Assembly: GCF_964340395.1 (NCBI RefSeq)
Contig: NC_135550.1
Span: forward strand, 20,915,676-20,979,675
From: Glandiceps talaboti
Lineage: Eukaryota > Hemichordata > Enteropneusta > Spengelidae
Direction: 5' to 3'
DNA: 64,000 nucleotides
Made by a program: the position numbers and the translations under genes. Below are positions 1-14,242 of the stretch, in pieces; within the stretch, counting starts at the first letter, position 1; each line of letters opens with the position of its first letter. Under the pieces are notes generated by a model. It was given only the letters and a program-made list of their open reading frames with translations. It did not search any database and was not told where the DNA came from.

Positions 1-456
1 GACAATATTCTCAATGTTTGTCAAAGTTACTTATTAATTGCAGAAATTATCATATTTTAACAAAATAGCTGCCATTTGTTCAAATTTGATAATGCTACTG
101 AACAAACAGATTTTTGCGACCATTATCTCACCCTTGTGCTAACTTCTTTGCATGTGACCATATCTCACCCTTGTGCTAACTTCTTTGCATGTGACTGTTA
201 TCTCACCCTTGTGCACGGTTCCAGTGAAATCAGTGTGTTTAATATGGTTGCACAGAGATGTAGATGGATGCTGGGATATTACCCTAAATTAGTAATACAA
301 GTACATTTTTTCACTCTTTCAAAGGTCTCAAGTCAGAATCACCCCAATACCTCAGCAAATTTGAAAATCAAACCAGTGAGTTTGATCATGAAAGCTTTCT
401 GATGTCTCATTTTATATATGACAGCAACTGAAACAAGTAAACAAAACATAATTTAC
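1..456. other. Left edge: RasGRP intron after the C1 exon
   Basis: The donor of the C1-domain exon (minus strand, GTAAAT) lies at 456/455, so this stretch is intron. The remaining C-terminal RasGRP exons are not here and must lie left of the window. The only structure seen is a short tandem repeat (118-214). The 108-codon plus-strand open frame here overlaps that repeat and resembles nothing known. Confidence 0.6.
118..214. repeat. 38-bp tandem repeat, about 2.6 copies
   Basis: Units at 118-155, 156-192 and 193-214 share the core TATCTCACCCTTGTGC. The second unit lacks one base. It is intronic, with no coding signal. Confidence 0.85.
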
Positions 457-740
457 CTCCATCTACAGATCCATTGGACTGACCGTGAGTCGAACTTGTT
501 GACTTTGACCGACATTCCATGACAACAAGATCCTTGCAGTGTTTATGTGAGTTGATTCCACATGTTTTACATTTAACTCCTTGTTTTATGAGCCCCCACA
601 ATAGTCCAGTGCAATGCACACAAAATGTGGGTTTGAAATAAGTATGTTCATGGAAGTCATGTTTAAAACTGCTTCGTAATGCATGGTAATTGGCTCGGAT
701 AAAATAAGTCTTCATTTCACTTTTACTGATCATTCCATCC
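457..740 (-). CDS. RasGRP exon 14: end of EF hand 2 and C1 domain
   Basis: Acceptor TTGACAG at 741-742, donor GTAAAT at 455-456, entering after 2 nt of a codon and leaving in phase 1. It encodes [13 protein letters not shown], the second half of EF hand 2, then a complete C1 domain. The zinc ligands fit H-x12-C-x2-C-x13-C-x2-C-x4-H-x2-C-x7-C exactly. The Pro in KPTF and the Gln in LIKQG, typical of diacylglycerol-binding C1 domains, are present, as is the GLLWG loop of RasGRPs. After DLVVMEC comes a Ser-rich linker. The ATG at 731-733 is internal to the EF loop and is not a start. Confidence 0.95.
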
Positions 741-3700
741 CTGTCAAGAAACCATACAATGACAAAAACAGTTTAGAAAAAAATTCTCCTCTTAAAAAAG
801 ACTGACATTCACAATTGAGACACCTTCCATTGCAAATCTGATGTTACACGCATGACGACCATAGGAATAACATGAACTGAAAGCATGTGGTAATGAAAGT
901 CCAGCTAACATTATTTCGATGGGTTTCATGCACCTACAATGAGATTCACAACGGCTGTAAGATATACATAAAAGTCTCACTACACATCGTCTTTCGACAC
1001 CCGCATCCTAAAGACACCAATTTTGACTAAGAAGCTTTGCGAGCATTCCTTTTTTACACTGCTCCTTCAATTTGGAACAGTCTTCCCCACAGTCTTTGTC
1101 ACCCTCACTCTAAGTCTTCCTTCTGCTCTGCCCTTAAAACTTACCTATTTCAATCTTAACTCTCACTCACTTACACACTTCTCTCTACATCCTTCCATGA
1201 TTTCAAATTGTTTCGCTAAATCCTCTCATTTTGTTAGTAGTTCTGTGTCTGCACCTGGAGCTCGAGTATCTTCAGAGCAGATGTGCATTGTAAATTTGTT
1301 TTATTGTTATTATTATTATCACTGCTTTAAGTACTTACTTGTCAGCATCTAAAACACAGAAGGAGTCCATGAAGGGAAAATTTCCAGCAATAGCTTCAAA
1401 CTCTTCTTGAGATATAAATCCATCTCTATCGTGATCATAGTTTTTAAACACAGCCTGTAAAAAATATAACAGTTGTAAATCTGTGATTAAAAAGTGACAA
1501 GTCATTCTATATTCTAGCCTTGATTTGAGGACAAGTCCCTGGGCTATCTATAATCAGGATAAAACTGGATTTATAAGCTTATAGATTGGTGTGTTTGAAG
1601 GATTGCCACCAGCATAAGACCAAACAGTACTGAAGAGACAAAAATGCTATGACTTCTTGGTTTATGGTCACTGAACCTTTAAGTCTTTTCTCTTTATAAG
1701 ATGACTAACGAAGACAACACTTAAAATATAAACACTGCAACAGTTGCAAACCGTAGAACTGTTTCTTAAAAAAAAAAAAAAAAAATCATACAAAATTGTC
1801 CTTTTACAAATTTTGCTCAAAAGCTAGCTTTTCATTGTCGGTGTGAACCCAACTTATTTTCTATCATATACTCTAGTATAATGCATACAGCCCCCATACA
1901 CAAGTTTACACAAAGGAAATATAAAGTTCAAAAGTACATCAAGATTAAAGGAGCACAAGCTGAGTTTATACGTGTTTTAGACTATACTCACATTTTTGTA
2001 CCTACTGAAGCACACTTAATCATCACTTGCAATTGACTGAACTTTAAACCTGGTATTACGATATAACTCATAAACGATCCGATGACATAATTTATGATAC
2101 ATACCAAAAAATGTTCAGGAAATTCCTATTATGCAATCAACTGTTCTAACAATGCCAGAATACAATCGTAATGTTATAGAAGAAATACATCGACATTATT
2201 GACATTATATTGGAATATTAGTTTTTATTGAAGTATTTTCACTTGAGTAAAAAGCCTATTAACTCAGCTTGTGTCACTTTAAGCCATGAAATGTCATAAA
2301 TGGAACCCCTTTTTCTTCCCAATTTCATTCCCATCATTGCTATAAATGATTCTGTTACAACTATACAGAGCACTGTACTAATGAACACAGCAACAATACA
2401 CTTTTCAATCTACGTCATTTCCCTTTTTTCATAATGTCAAGTCACGTATTGCCCTTTTTCATTATGTCAAGTCACGTGTACTTTGAACCACTCAGAACAC
2501 TTACTTCCACCATAGCATGTACATGTTTGTTGATTGTCTCTGTATCAGGCGGCGTATTCACTCCTGAAGCCCAGTCAGCAAACACTCCTGGTTTGGTTGG
2601 TGTTGGAGGCTATAGAAATGCAGAAAAGGGGGGTCAGAAAAATTCACCTTTTGGGGACTTGCAGAGGATGGACAATTACACAGAAAAATTAAACTATATT
2701 TGCAACAAAACGTGTATAAATACAGAAACGTAATAAACAATATAGACATAGATATACATTGTATTTTATATTTTGAGTCGAATGGTTGAAAGAATGTCAC
2801 AGAATATTATTATATAATATGACTTGTACTTGTCACAGAGGCAAAAGATAAATTGTCATAAATCCTATAAAAAGTACTACTAATACTATAATGATAATTA
2901 TATAATATTTCTTTCATATGACTTCAATCTCTGGTAAAAGAAATTCAACAATTTTATTGAAGTTGTCCAAGAGCTCTTATCTTTCCATGTAAACTATTCG
3001 CTTACAAAAACAACAGAGCGATGTAACAGTATATATCTAAACCATAGACAGTGGAGCTCCACACAGTGTCTATGTCTAAACTTGAAATTCGTAAGGTTGT
3101 TTTTCAATATGCTGGTGTCAAAATAAAAAGTCATGTACTGGTGTATTGACAGTATTCTCAAAATAAAAAGTCAAAATGTAGTTTTCACAAAGTCTACCAC
3201 AAAACTTACAGAACTTGTCGATGTACGAGGCTCTCTCGCAATGGACAATTCATAGATTTCATCCTCTGTGTAATGCAAATCAAGTGATGCCTGTAAAAGA
3301 AATACACACAGTAGATATAAACTCTGACAAAGAAATTGTGGTCTATGTGATGTCATTACCCAAGGTGCTCCCATGAACCCTTGCAGGACATCCCATAAAA
3401 TGGCTGAACACATGTCAAGTGCAGTAGGGCTTCTTTACACAAGATTTCAAACTCTGAAATCTATGCTATCAGTCATGAATATTCAGTTTTAATACAAATA
3501 CCTGTATTTCCTGGAGTTGTAAAATAAGAGCAAGTCAGCAAATCCAGTGGCCTGAGAGCATGAGAGTCTAGCACAGAGCACAGACTGACATTGTTTAGTA
3601 CACTCACTACACCCTGAAAGGATGGGGATTCATGGAAAATAGAATGTTACTTTCCTAACAGACAAACAGGTGGTTTTTTAAAAATATGAATTATGAATAT

Positions 3701-4783
3701 AGTACCTTTAGCATGTTAACAAGATCCATATTTGCCTCAATTGGTGGAGTAGCATTATGTAGCTGTGTCAGCTCTTCAATGGTCATTGATAATTGAGACA
3801 TCTTCCTGAAGTTAATCAGATCATTTTCGAGTCTGTCTGGAAATGCTGTGTGAATCGTTATCAGATCCTTTAGATGGACTCCTGCAATGATATAAAGTAA
3901 CAATATGTATACTACAGTCAGTTACATAAACACTCAGATTTAGTGGTAGTCTGGTTTGATACTACAATATTGCAAATATCACTGTACATGTACATGTATG
4001 CAACTCCATAGGAATACCAATCAATCAGAAGTATGGTAAAAGTGCAGTATCAAACTTCCGGCATATCTGGCATGAAGTTGAAAATGTGTCGTTCAAGCCT
4101 GAGATAGCCAAGTCTTTGGTCTAATTCTTACATGTAATTGAAAGGACAACAAAATAAAGAAGCAATTGTGGTTGGAAATTGTTGTTGGAATATACTACAC
4201 CTCCTGAATTACCATTATATTATTCCAACTATAGTACTAAAACCTGTTGGATCGTGTCTAGCAATTGGTTGACGAGTTCTCAACAGGTACAGACTGTGCC
4301 CCTAAACTGTTTATGATGACAATAAGTTCAGCATCCTGTTTGACACAGACTGATGACACAGGTACTACTATACGCACAACATCTAGACTTCTCAATTACG
4401 TGACCATATGTTTGTACATTTCAAACTACAAGCTGTTTGTTCAGTTGAAATATGGTCATGTGCTCTCTGAACTACTCAGTTAATGACCATTTGTTTGCCT
4501 GCAAAAGTTGATGTATTTTCCCATAAAAAATGTCAAAAATATTGATACCAAGTCAATTGGAAGACATTGATGCTATGTAATATTAATCATATATTTCAGA
4601 AACTGATCACCTGTGAAAATTTAATTTAACTAATTGATTTTAAATATTGATTTATTTATTGACTTATTAAATCTGCCAACCAATTTCAAGAGAGAATATG
4701 TGTGTGTGTGTGTGTGTCTGTCTGTCTGTATGCATGTATGTATGTATGTATGTATGTATGTAACGTATGTATGTATATGCATG

Positions 4784-4814
<31 letters not shown>

Positions 4815-4828
4815 CGTACGTACGTACG

Positions 4829-4859
<31 letters not shown>

Positions 4860-7800
4860 AGTGTGTCTGTGTGTGCAACTGATGTGCTGTAGTGTGTGTG
4901 TTTTAACAAATTAGAAAAGCAAGAACACTTACCTCTGTAAGTTATGGATAACCAATATGGAATTGTAAAAAAAAAAAAAAAAAAAAATAGTCAGTAGCTG
5001 GATAACGATGACATTACATGTTTTTGTAAAAAAAATTAATGCTTAATGAAATGGTGTTAGTCATGACTGGGGTAAATACAACATAGTTACAAATGTATCA
5101 TGGGCTGTCACAGTACCAAGTCATGACTGGGGTAAATACAACATGGTTACAAATGTATCATGGGCTGTCACAGTACCATGTCATGACTGGGGTAAATACA
5201 ACATGGTTACAAATGTAGCATGGGCTGTCACAGTACCAAGTCATGACTGGGGTAAATACAACATGGTTACAAATGTATCATGGGCTGTCACAGTACCAAG
5301 TCATGACTGGGGTAAATACAACATGGTTACAAATGTAGCATGGGCTGTCACAGTACCAAGTCATGACTGGGGTAAATACAACATGGTTACAAATGTAGCA
5401 TGGGCTGTCACAGTACCAAGTCATGACTGGGGTAAATACAACATGGTTACAAATGTAGCATGGGCTGTCACAGTACCACGTCATGACTGGGGTAAATACA
5501 ACATGGTTACAAATGTAGCATGGGCTGTCACAGTACCAAGTCATGACTGGGGTAAATACAACATGGTTACAAATGTAGCATGGGCTGTCACAGTACCAAG
5601 TCATGACTGGGGTAAATACAACATGGTTACAAATGTAGCATGGGCTGACACAGTACCAAGTCATGACTGGGGTAAATACAACATGGTTACAAATGTATAG
5701 TGGGCTGTTACAGTAACAACAAGACATAGGATGTTTCTCAATAGAAATAACTTCTTTGTATCTTGTAAAGAATAACTTTAATATCACTGTCTTATCACTA
5801 TATGCTTTAAGTTCAAATACAATGCAGCTGGCAGGGTTTCAATACAATGCAGCTGGCAGGGTTTTAAAAAAACAAGCCTAAAGTCTTTACCATACTTTTT
5901 AACTGCAACTGGAACATTTTTTTAAACTCTTTGTTAGGTAGAATGACTTACTTGTATACCCAGTAAAGTACTAAGTAATCACATGTGGATAAACACAGTT
6001 GTGTTACTTGTACACCCAGTAAAGTAATCACATGTGGATAAACACAGTTGTGTTACTTGTACACCCAGTAAATTAATCACATGTGGATAAACACAGTTGT
6101 GTTACTTGTACACCCAGTAAAGTAATCACATGTGGATAAACACATAGTATAGTGCAATTAATTTTATTTTCGGGTCCACACCCAAAAATCAGCTCCCCAA
6201 TGAATCAAGATTTCATCTTATTTTGCCAAACTTGTACAATGTCTAATTATTGGTATTTCAAAATTTTCAGTGAATATATTTGTTGGTGATGTGATTGAAA
6301 AAAATAATACCTCAGTTACAGCTAGTGCAGTTTTGAATACTGAACATTACATTATCTTGCAGTGTAAATATCAACTCATTTTAAACTATGAAATAAATAA
6401 ACATGATTCTAAAAATTGAACTTTACCACAATAGTGTGTGCTTGAATGACGATAATATTATGAAGTATGTATGAATGCAATTTATATTTTAAATCATCCT
6501 CAAGTTTAATAGAACAGACAAGATATAATTATTACTCACAGGATAGGAATCTTGAAACCCTTTCTTTCTTGAAGTGCCTTTCTATAATTACAAAAATTGC
6601 CTCCTGATGACAGAAGTTCTGTCATTTCACTCAGTGTCTACAAAAAAGAAAAACACATGGCGACTTAAAAATTCAGTTAACAAATTATTATGGACAAATG
6701 TTATATACAACACCATGCTTTTAAACATGTGATGCCGGGATGTTGTTACAGCAGCAAAAATGTTGACCAGGCATCAACAAAAAACTTTTCATGGCATGGT
6801 GGAATATTGTAGATGATTACACGATGTCACACAAGCTCAATAAACAAACTTTATTCTTTTAGTCCAAAAGCCCCTCCCCCCCCCCCCCCCTCCTAAACAA
6901 ACATTCACAAGTGTGACATGGACACGTTTATATATGGTGTTAAAACTATGGTGAAAATTTTAGTGGTCACACCACTACAATCCATACAATGTAAAAACAT
7001 TGTAAACACTAACTGGAAACCCCACACTGTATATCACATTAACAGTAAAATTAACCAAATTATCAACATCTCAATAGTAAATACAGAACCTTTTATCATT
7101 CAAGGCATAAAAGTTTCAAAATTTGGTAAAAAGTGTGAAAATGAGGTTCAACAATCGCATTGACGCCAGACCCCCTCCCTCCTAAAATGAACAAAGTTTC
7201 TTTATTGAGCTTGTGTGACACTGTGTGATTGTCCCTAAGATATTTGACGTCATGCAAGCTGCAAAAATTTCAGATTTGTTTTTCTCTGTGGGTAGAACTT
7301 TACATTCACCAATACTGTCAATTGCATGACAGCATGGGAGAATATGAAATATATAAGCTGACACGAGAGAAAGACTATAGAGCAACTGTGTATGAACATA
7401 ACAAAGACTGAAAGTCAGCTATTATGAGTACCGGTATGTGGTGAAATCTAATGGCCATTAATTTCAATTCAAGGGCTTTAAATGATAGATCCCATACTTG
7501 GTCTTTCTGTTATATGGGGATAATATTTTATTAAGTGTGCAATTTGTAGTTTGTTTGCAAATGACAGATATACAGCACATTTCAATTTACCATTCTCTGA
7601 CTGTGTTTGATACAACCACACAGAAACTGCATGTTCTACACTAAAGATAGCAAGATTGCAATTCCTTGCTAAATTTTTCTACTAAATGAAATAATGAAAC
7701 CGTTTAGTTTAAATGTACTGCAACTAGATGCAGACTCGTGGTCACCATTGTTTTGACTTCTGCATTTGATGTCTGTTAGTTTATTTCATTTATACAAAAG

Positions 7801-10800
7801 GTCACAAGGAACACAGTATTTTCAATCATTCAATCTTACACTCTTAAACTGTAGCAAATTGCAGTTTCTTATCAGTTTCTGCATGGTTATATCAAACAGA
7901 GTCGGTGAATGGTAACTTGAAATGAGCTGTACACTTTTTGTGATGTTAAAGGGGCATAATCAGTAACAGTTATTTTTTTTTGTTGGTTACGTTTAGTTCA
8001 TACTGAGTTTTTCTTATATTACTCCCTGTTGAATTATGTCTAGTAACAAGGTAGAGCTCTGACAATATGGTATTCTAATAATGTATTAAAAACAACATAA
8101 ATTCAGTTTCAGTAACAACGCAAGCATATTGTGTGTACTCAAAGCACCCTATCAATGTGTGTTTATAATGCAATTTGTTACTGTAAAGTTTCAGTGGCTG
8201 TCTCATACATGCTGGTGCATTTTGAATACTGATGTTGGACAAAATTTACCACTTTAGCAACACCTAATTTAGTTGTACATTAAGTTTCTTGTCTTCTATT
8301 CTGTCAAATATTATTATCAACAAAGTTCAGTTATATGGTGTAAATTTATAATAATATTTTTGAGTTTAGATCAGTGCTCTGTGTGGCCTTTGAAAAACAA
8401 CATATGTTTCAGTGGATGTTTAATGATATTAATTGCCGGGCATCAAAATTACTAAAAACCAAGTCTTCTGTATATCTATATCAGTACCATCTGTTAGTAG
8501 TTATAACAAACTAATAAGTCCACTTGTAGGAAAGTGCAAATACTGAAAACTGAGCTGTTTTTCTGAATAAAAACGATCCGGCATGGAGAAAGTTACATGT
8601 TAATATGCTGTTACGGGGAGGGATGTAATATGAAGAAAGAAACCTGATCTATCTACAAATAAGCAAAATTAAAAATGCTGGTGAGGGGGGGAGGGAAGAA
8701 CTGATAAATCAGCATATTGCGTAGGAGTGTGCACACACACAACTGCAAACTGACATATTTTTATGTGAAAGGGGAAAAATATACTGGTAGGGAGAGAGAG
8801 AGTTCACAACTTGACCTGCAGAGAATTGTATATAAAAGGGTGTGAAAATAATGGGACAATTGGTTTTTAAAAAATTATTACACAATGTAGGCCTCTACAT
8901 AAAACAAAATAATTGCTACCAAAAAATACCAGGACAGACATGCAGTGAACTGGAGCTTTGATAGCTAGAAAGCAACTCAGTTTTGTCAGGTTATCATTTG
9001 TTACAGATTGTGACAGTTGCATTTAACACCAAGAGTTGGACTGAAACGGGGGTAATCATAAATATCAACAAATTATGGTTACAAGTATATATAGAAATGC
9101 TATAGTTTGGGAAGTTTGGTAACAGAGGGGGAGGGGGAGGGAGGAATCTTGCATAGATGATCATCGTGCATTGTACCATAATTTTGGGGATCTCTGTACA
9201 TTTAAATGAATTGAATTGGATGTTCTTGTGATATCAGCATTTTGTTTAATTTGTGCCACACACCCCAGATATAGAAAAGGAGAAATTCAAACAGATTTTA
9301 CCACTTGCCATCCTTTATGTACATACTTCGATCAGCAAGTCGGAACGTCAAGTTTTTACAAACTTTAACTTGCACTGGTGTAATCACCACAAATATTCAC
9401 ACCACAATATTGTGATAGTGTGATAGAATTGCAATGACAACTCCTAACATGAAGACAACTGAGTCTATCTGTGAAATACATACCTTCTGTATGTCTGATG
9501 AAAGATAGCCATTAGTTTTACCAAGTCTGGCCAGTGCACTATGTGTAAGACCTCCAACAACTGCCATCAGTGTGTTAAAATTTTGTAACTGCCTCAATCT
9601 CTGTAAGAAAATCATACAGCTTCATGTCAAACTCTTATTGCACATTTTTATTTTTTGAGAAAAATATAACTATAATGATGGAATGATATGGTATAATTCA
9701 TTTGAAAGAGTTCACCCTCTTTAAACAAGGTGAAACAGTATACAATGTATTACAAAAATAAATTCATATCCAATGCAGTCTGTTCAACTCCGATTAGGCT
9801 GACTCTTTATATTTCTATATTCCTCGTGTCCTCTTTAGGATGGCCAAATCAGACAAAATCAACAATGTTGCCGCATGGTACAAATTACAATGGTGACATT
9901 ATTGGGGGCAACATTTATCCTATATATTACTGATATGCATGCCCTTTTTTATGGTTTACAGTTTCCCGCTTTTATTATTATTTGTAAAGCATCCGGTTTA
10001 CAGTTTCCCTCTTTTATTATTATTTGTAAGGCATCCGGTTTACAGTTTCCCGCTTTTATTATTATTTGTAAGGCATCCAAATTGTTAAAAGCACAATTAT
10101 GAAATTTTTTATCAATTTTTCTTCGCAATGATGTCACTACAGTCATTATTTTGTATTTTGCTTCTACACATACATATCATAATACAATACTTAGTAACTG
10201 GTTATTTATTTCTTGTAGGTCAATCTGTAAGATATGATATTCAGACATTCGTGCCATGCTATCAGCCAGCACTTTAATTGTACTAAACTGCTGGACTCTG
10301 TCTGCTAGATCAAAAGATTTACGCCATGCCTTGAACTTGTGATTAGAAGTTCAAGCTGAGGTCATTATGTAGATTAAAATCAAACAGATGGAATAGTTTC
10401 TGCTTCTGATAATAAGCATGATTGTTGTTATAGTGATTATACTTGTCAATTATTTGTACTTTGATAAAATACAAAACTTTGGCTGGAAACTTATGTTTAC
10501 TATTGACGTATGTAATATAGGTGGTATGGTCTCATAAATAAGCATTGAAAGACTTACATCAAGATCATTTTTTGACAATTTACAGTATAACTTAATTTGA
10601 TTGGCTGCAACCAAATCTGGTTGAACTGTGCAGGATATTGGGCAGTTTAGAAGCATGCTAGGGTTGAACAACATGATGTATCTTAGGGACGATCGCACAA
10701 TGTCACACAAGCTTAATAAGCGAACTCTGTTCATTTAGTGGGGAAAGGGTCTGGCATTAATGCCATTGCTGAACTTCATTTTCACACTTCTAACCAACTT

Positions 10801-13800
10801 TAAATGGAAAAAGTTCACTCCTTCAATGATAACAGCTTTTGTATTTACTTTTGAGATGTTCATAAGTTTATAAAAATTTACTTCTAATGACAGTAACGTG
10901 AGATATGGTGCTGGGTTTCTAGTAGTATTTTAATGTGTTTACAATCATGTTTTTACATTACATTGATCACAGTGGTGTGACTGCTACACTTTTCATCATG
11001 GTTTAGGGGGAAGGGGGTTTTCTCCTAAAATGAACAAAGTTCATTTATTGAGCTTGTGCGACATTGTGTGATCATCTCTTACGGTGTATGTAAAGTTATG
11101 AATGTAAAACTGTCAAAAAATGAATAAAAAACAACAAAACTCAAATAAATAAAACTTACCCTTGCCACATCCACAAATTTGGTGACAACTTCAGCACGTT
11201 GTTTTGGCGTAGTTCTACTCAGCACCATACATTGTATCCATTGGGATAAACCATTGAACAATGCTATAGAGCGTTCCAATTTTGGATTGTCTTTAAGTTG
11301 AGTATAAGATGCATAGCTTTTGAAGTCTGAAAACTAACAAAAAACACATCGTCATAAAAAAAACATCATTGTCTAAACCACAGGCCTCTTTGCAGGAACT
11401 GTACGCGGTTACGTTATAGTTTTTGAGGGTGCAACAATGCAAAAAATGCCTCATAATGCGAACATAACAATCAACAAATACAACATAGCTATAGCTATAC
11501 ACTATCGCAATGTGGCTCATTGATGTTTGTACAGTGGGAACTTTATTCAGTTCATTCTCGAATTTCAAATCCTTTTGATCAGATGTAGAGCTCTATAAGT
11601 TTCTGGCTTACAAAAAATTACAAATGTGTGATATAATCTTTGACATCATCAACTATGACTACCAGCTGCAGTATAAAGGTTTAGGTTATAATCGTTGGAG
11701 AAGAAAAAAACACCAACAAAGTGTGAAATCACTGAACGTTCTCTAAATCTGACACAACCAACCAGGCTGTGATAATTCTTTCCATGAGCAGTACATACAA
11801 GATGAAAACATTCCATAGTCAACTTGCATTATTCATTTCTGCCATATATTTCATTGACAAAACGTGAAAACTTAAATTTCTACTTGAAGTATAATCAATT
11901 TTGAGGTTTAAGGTTTTCATGTCTGGAAAGTCTCCTATGAGTGTACATACATTATGATGTAGTATGAGCACATACACGTTTGTGTAGAATGGGCAATGAC
12001 AATAAACTATAGGTCATGTGTTATCTTTCATTCTATATACCGGTATGTTTAGAATGAAAAGGAAACTAAATCAGCTGCCACCAAAGATAATTCTCCAAAC
12101 ACTGAATTACATTAACAGTTACATGTAAAAAGGTTACTGATCAACAAATACAATATGCTGACACCAATTTTAAGGTGAAAATTTTAATGACTAAAAAAAT
12201 TTGCCATTTCTAATTTTTATTGTCTACATTTCTAATTTATTATATGGACTACAAGTGTGCTTCGCAATGTGGACAACAAGGAAACATTTGGCTGTTCAGT
12301 CGTAATTTTTGTGATAGATTTTGTTCAATTGACAATGATTCCCCCAAGAAAAGACAACGACGACGACAACAACAACAACACCATATTGCGTTCTCAATAT
12401 CGAGCTCGAGGTATCGTGCAATTTTTGAAAATCAAAGTCCTTTACAGACCTTATCCATCAAATTTCAATCCTACCGTATTAATTCATAATTTTAAAAAAA
12501 AAAACCATCCTGATACCATATTTCATTTCTGAACTATTTATTAAAGTACGATGTATGCACTGCAATTTGGGCAAGCACTGATATATTTTGCTAGACGATT
12601 TAAACTCCTCCACCCTCCACCCCACATACACACAAAGTAAAATAATGTGAAATAAAATAAAATGCACGTTTTCAATATCGAGATCACATAGATGTAATTT
12701 CTGTAAGTTATTTATCAACGTACAGTCCTGATGTGTTGTCCAAGCCATCCTACAGAACTATCAATGTGTACTGTGCATATTGTGCTACAGAATAAACAAC
12801 TTAGTTTGTCAATGTCATACACTTAGATTGTGTTTGAAAATGTAATACGTGAAGCACATGGGTAAGCAACGGGGGTCACGTCATGTTCACTACAAAAGTT
12901 GCTACATGCCATGCACGAGATCTTCCTCTACACGAGACCATGAGACTTATAAAACTGCTATTTTTTCCTCAAAATCTATCATTTTTATTATTATTTTTTG
13001 CATATCAGCATGTACTTGGACCTGTTAACACAACTGCATGGTGGTGGAAAACGGCATGAATCTACGATCTGTAATTCGAGCATGAGGCAAAATTAATTTT
13101 AGTGTCAAAATGTGCAGGGTCAAAAGTGTTTTATTTATAGTAGTAACCAAGCTTGGTGCATTGTGTATATTATATAATGTACAAGAGGACCTTTTTGTCA
13201 GAACTTGATTCCACATTTCTTGTTTTCCAGCAAAAAGAAGTCTTTAGTGAAAATGTCCAGGTTTTATGGTGTATCATAGCTATACTTAGTGGTTTGGACA
13301 CAGACTCTATTTTTTAAATTAAACAATTAAACATCATTGCTGCAACAATAAACATTACTTGTTATGGAAAAACTGAATGTTATGGTTTACTGCACATATG
13401 GTAATATTAGAAGAGTCGTGACACATACCATGAGGAAATCTTATTCCCATTCCAAAAAAAAAAAATGTCTTTTCGATATGCATTGTGCTCTACTGAATAA
13501 ATGATTTCATGAGACAGTATTGTAAATTCGCTTTAATTCACTTGAAGGTCACACTTCCAAAGAGAGGACAGCCTTAACAAGTTTCACAAAAACCAAAACA
13601 GTTTGGTTCTTTCCTGTTCATCCATATAATCCATCCAAGGTACCCATGCAATATGCACTGTCATTTTAGTGTATTATTGTTATGTGCAGTTCAGTTTATT
13701 AGTTGCTGGGTGACTTTTGGCATTTGCTATGGGTGTGGTCTTGTTGCTAGGCAGATATGTATATTTTGTCTTGAATATAACCCTAACTGCAGACTGACGG

Positions 13801-14184
13801 CAATTAACAATACCAAATATCAAAATAATCTTCCCAGTGGTTTATGACTAAGTTTAAGTCACCCACAGATGGACAAAAGACTGAGTCTCATGTTCATAGC
13901 ATATTAATGAACCTGTTTTAGTGCAGCTGTGTGGCTAAAAATAGTGCTTTCAAGCAATCTCAAACAGATGTTAATTTTGGTGCCATTGACAAATAAGTGC
14001 AAGTGCCCAAATATTTCATGACTTTATGACATCAATAAAACAAGAACCTTTCATTCTAGGGTCAGACTGGAAGTACCTGTGGGGTGATCATTTTCCTTTG
14101 AACAATTTCTCTTCTTACATACCCTAATTAATGTCCCCACCAGATACCAACGCAATTGGTCTGGCGGTTTGACTTCAAATGGTT

Positions 14185-14242
<58 letters not shown>

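Larger units (their letters stand above)
3882..6539. other. RasGRP intron 9, rich in tandem repeats
   Basis: It contains TG/TATG/CGTA microsatellites (4696-4859), a poly-A run (4968-4987), an 11-copy 60-bp minisatellite (5061-5720), a 24-bp duplication (5815-5865) and a 49-bp repeat (5945-6146). No coding exon is expected, since the RasGRP protein is continuous between exons 9 and 10. Confidence 0.7.
9601..11159. other. RasGRP intron 7
   Basis: It holds a 42-bp tandem repeat (9954-10079), an unidentified open stretch on the minus strand (about 10185-10355, see findings) and MITE family 1 copy b (10681-11085). Confidence 0.6.

Noticed and set aside
3510-3612. Possible extra minus-strand RasGRP exon with acceptor CCTTTCAG and donor GTATTT
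   Set aside because: Exons 10 and 11 already join in phase into a continuous conserved block (MLK-ASLDL); the putative peptide matches nothing in RasGRPs.
5061-5720. CRISPR-like array
   Set aside because: Units are contiguous 60-bp tandem repeats with no unique spacers, in a eukaryotic intron.
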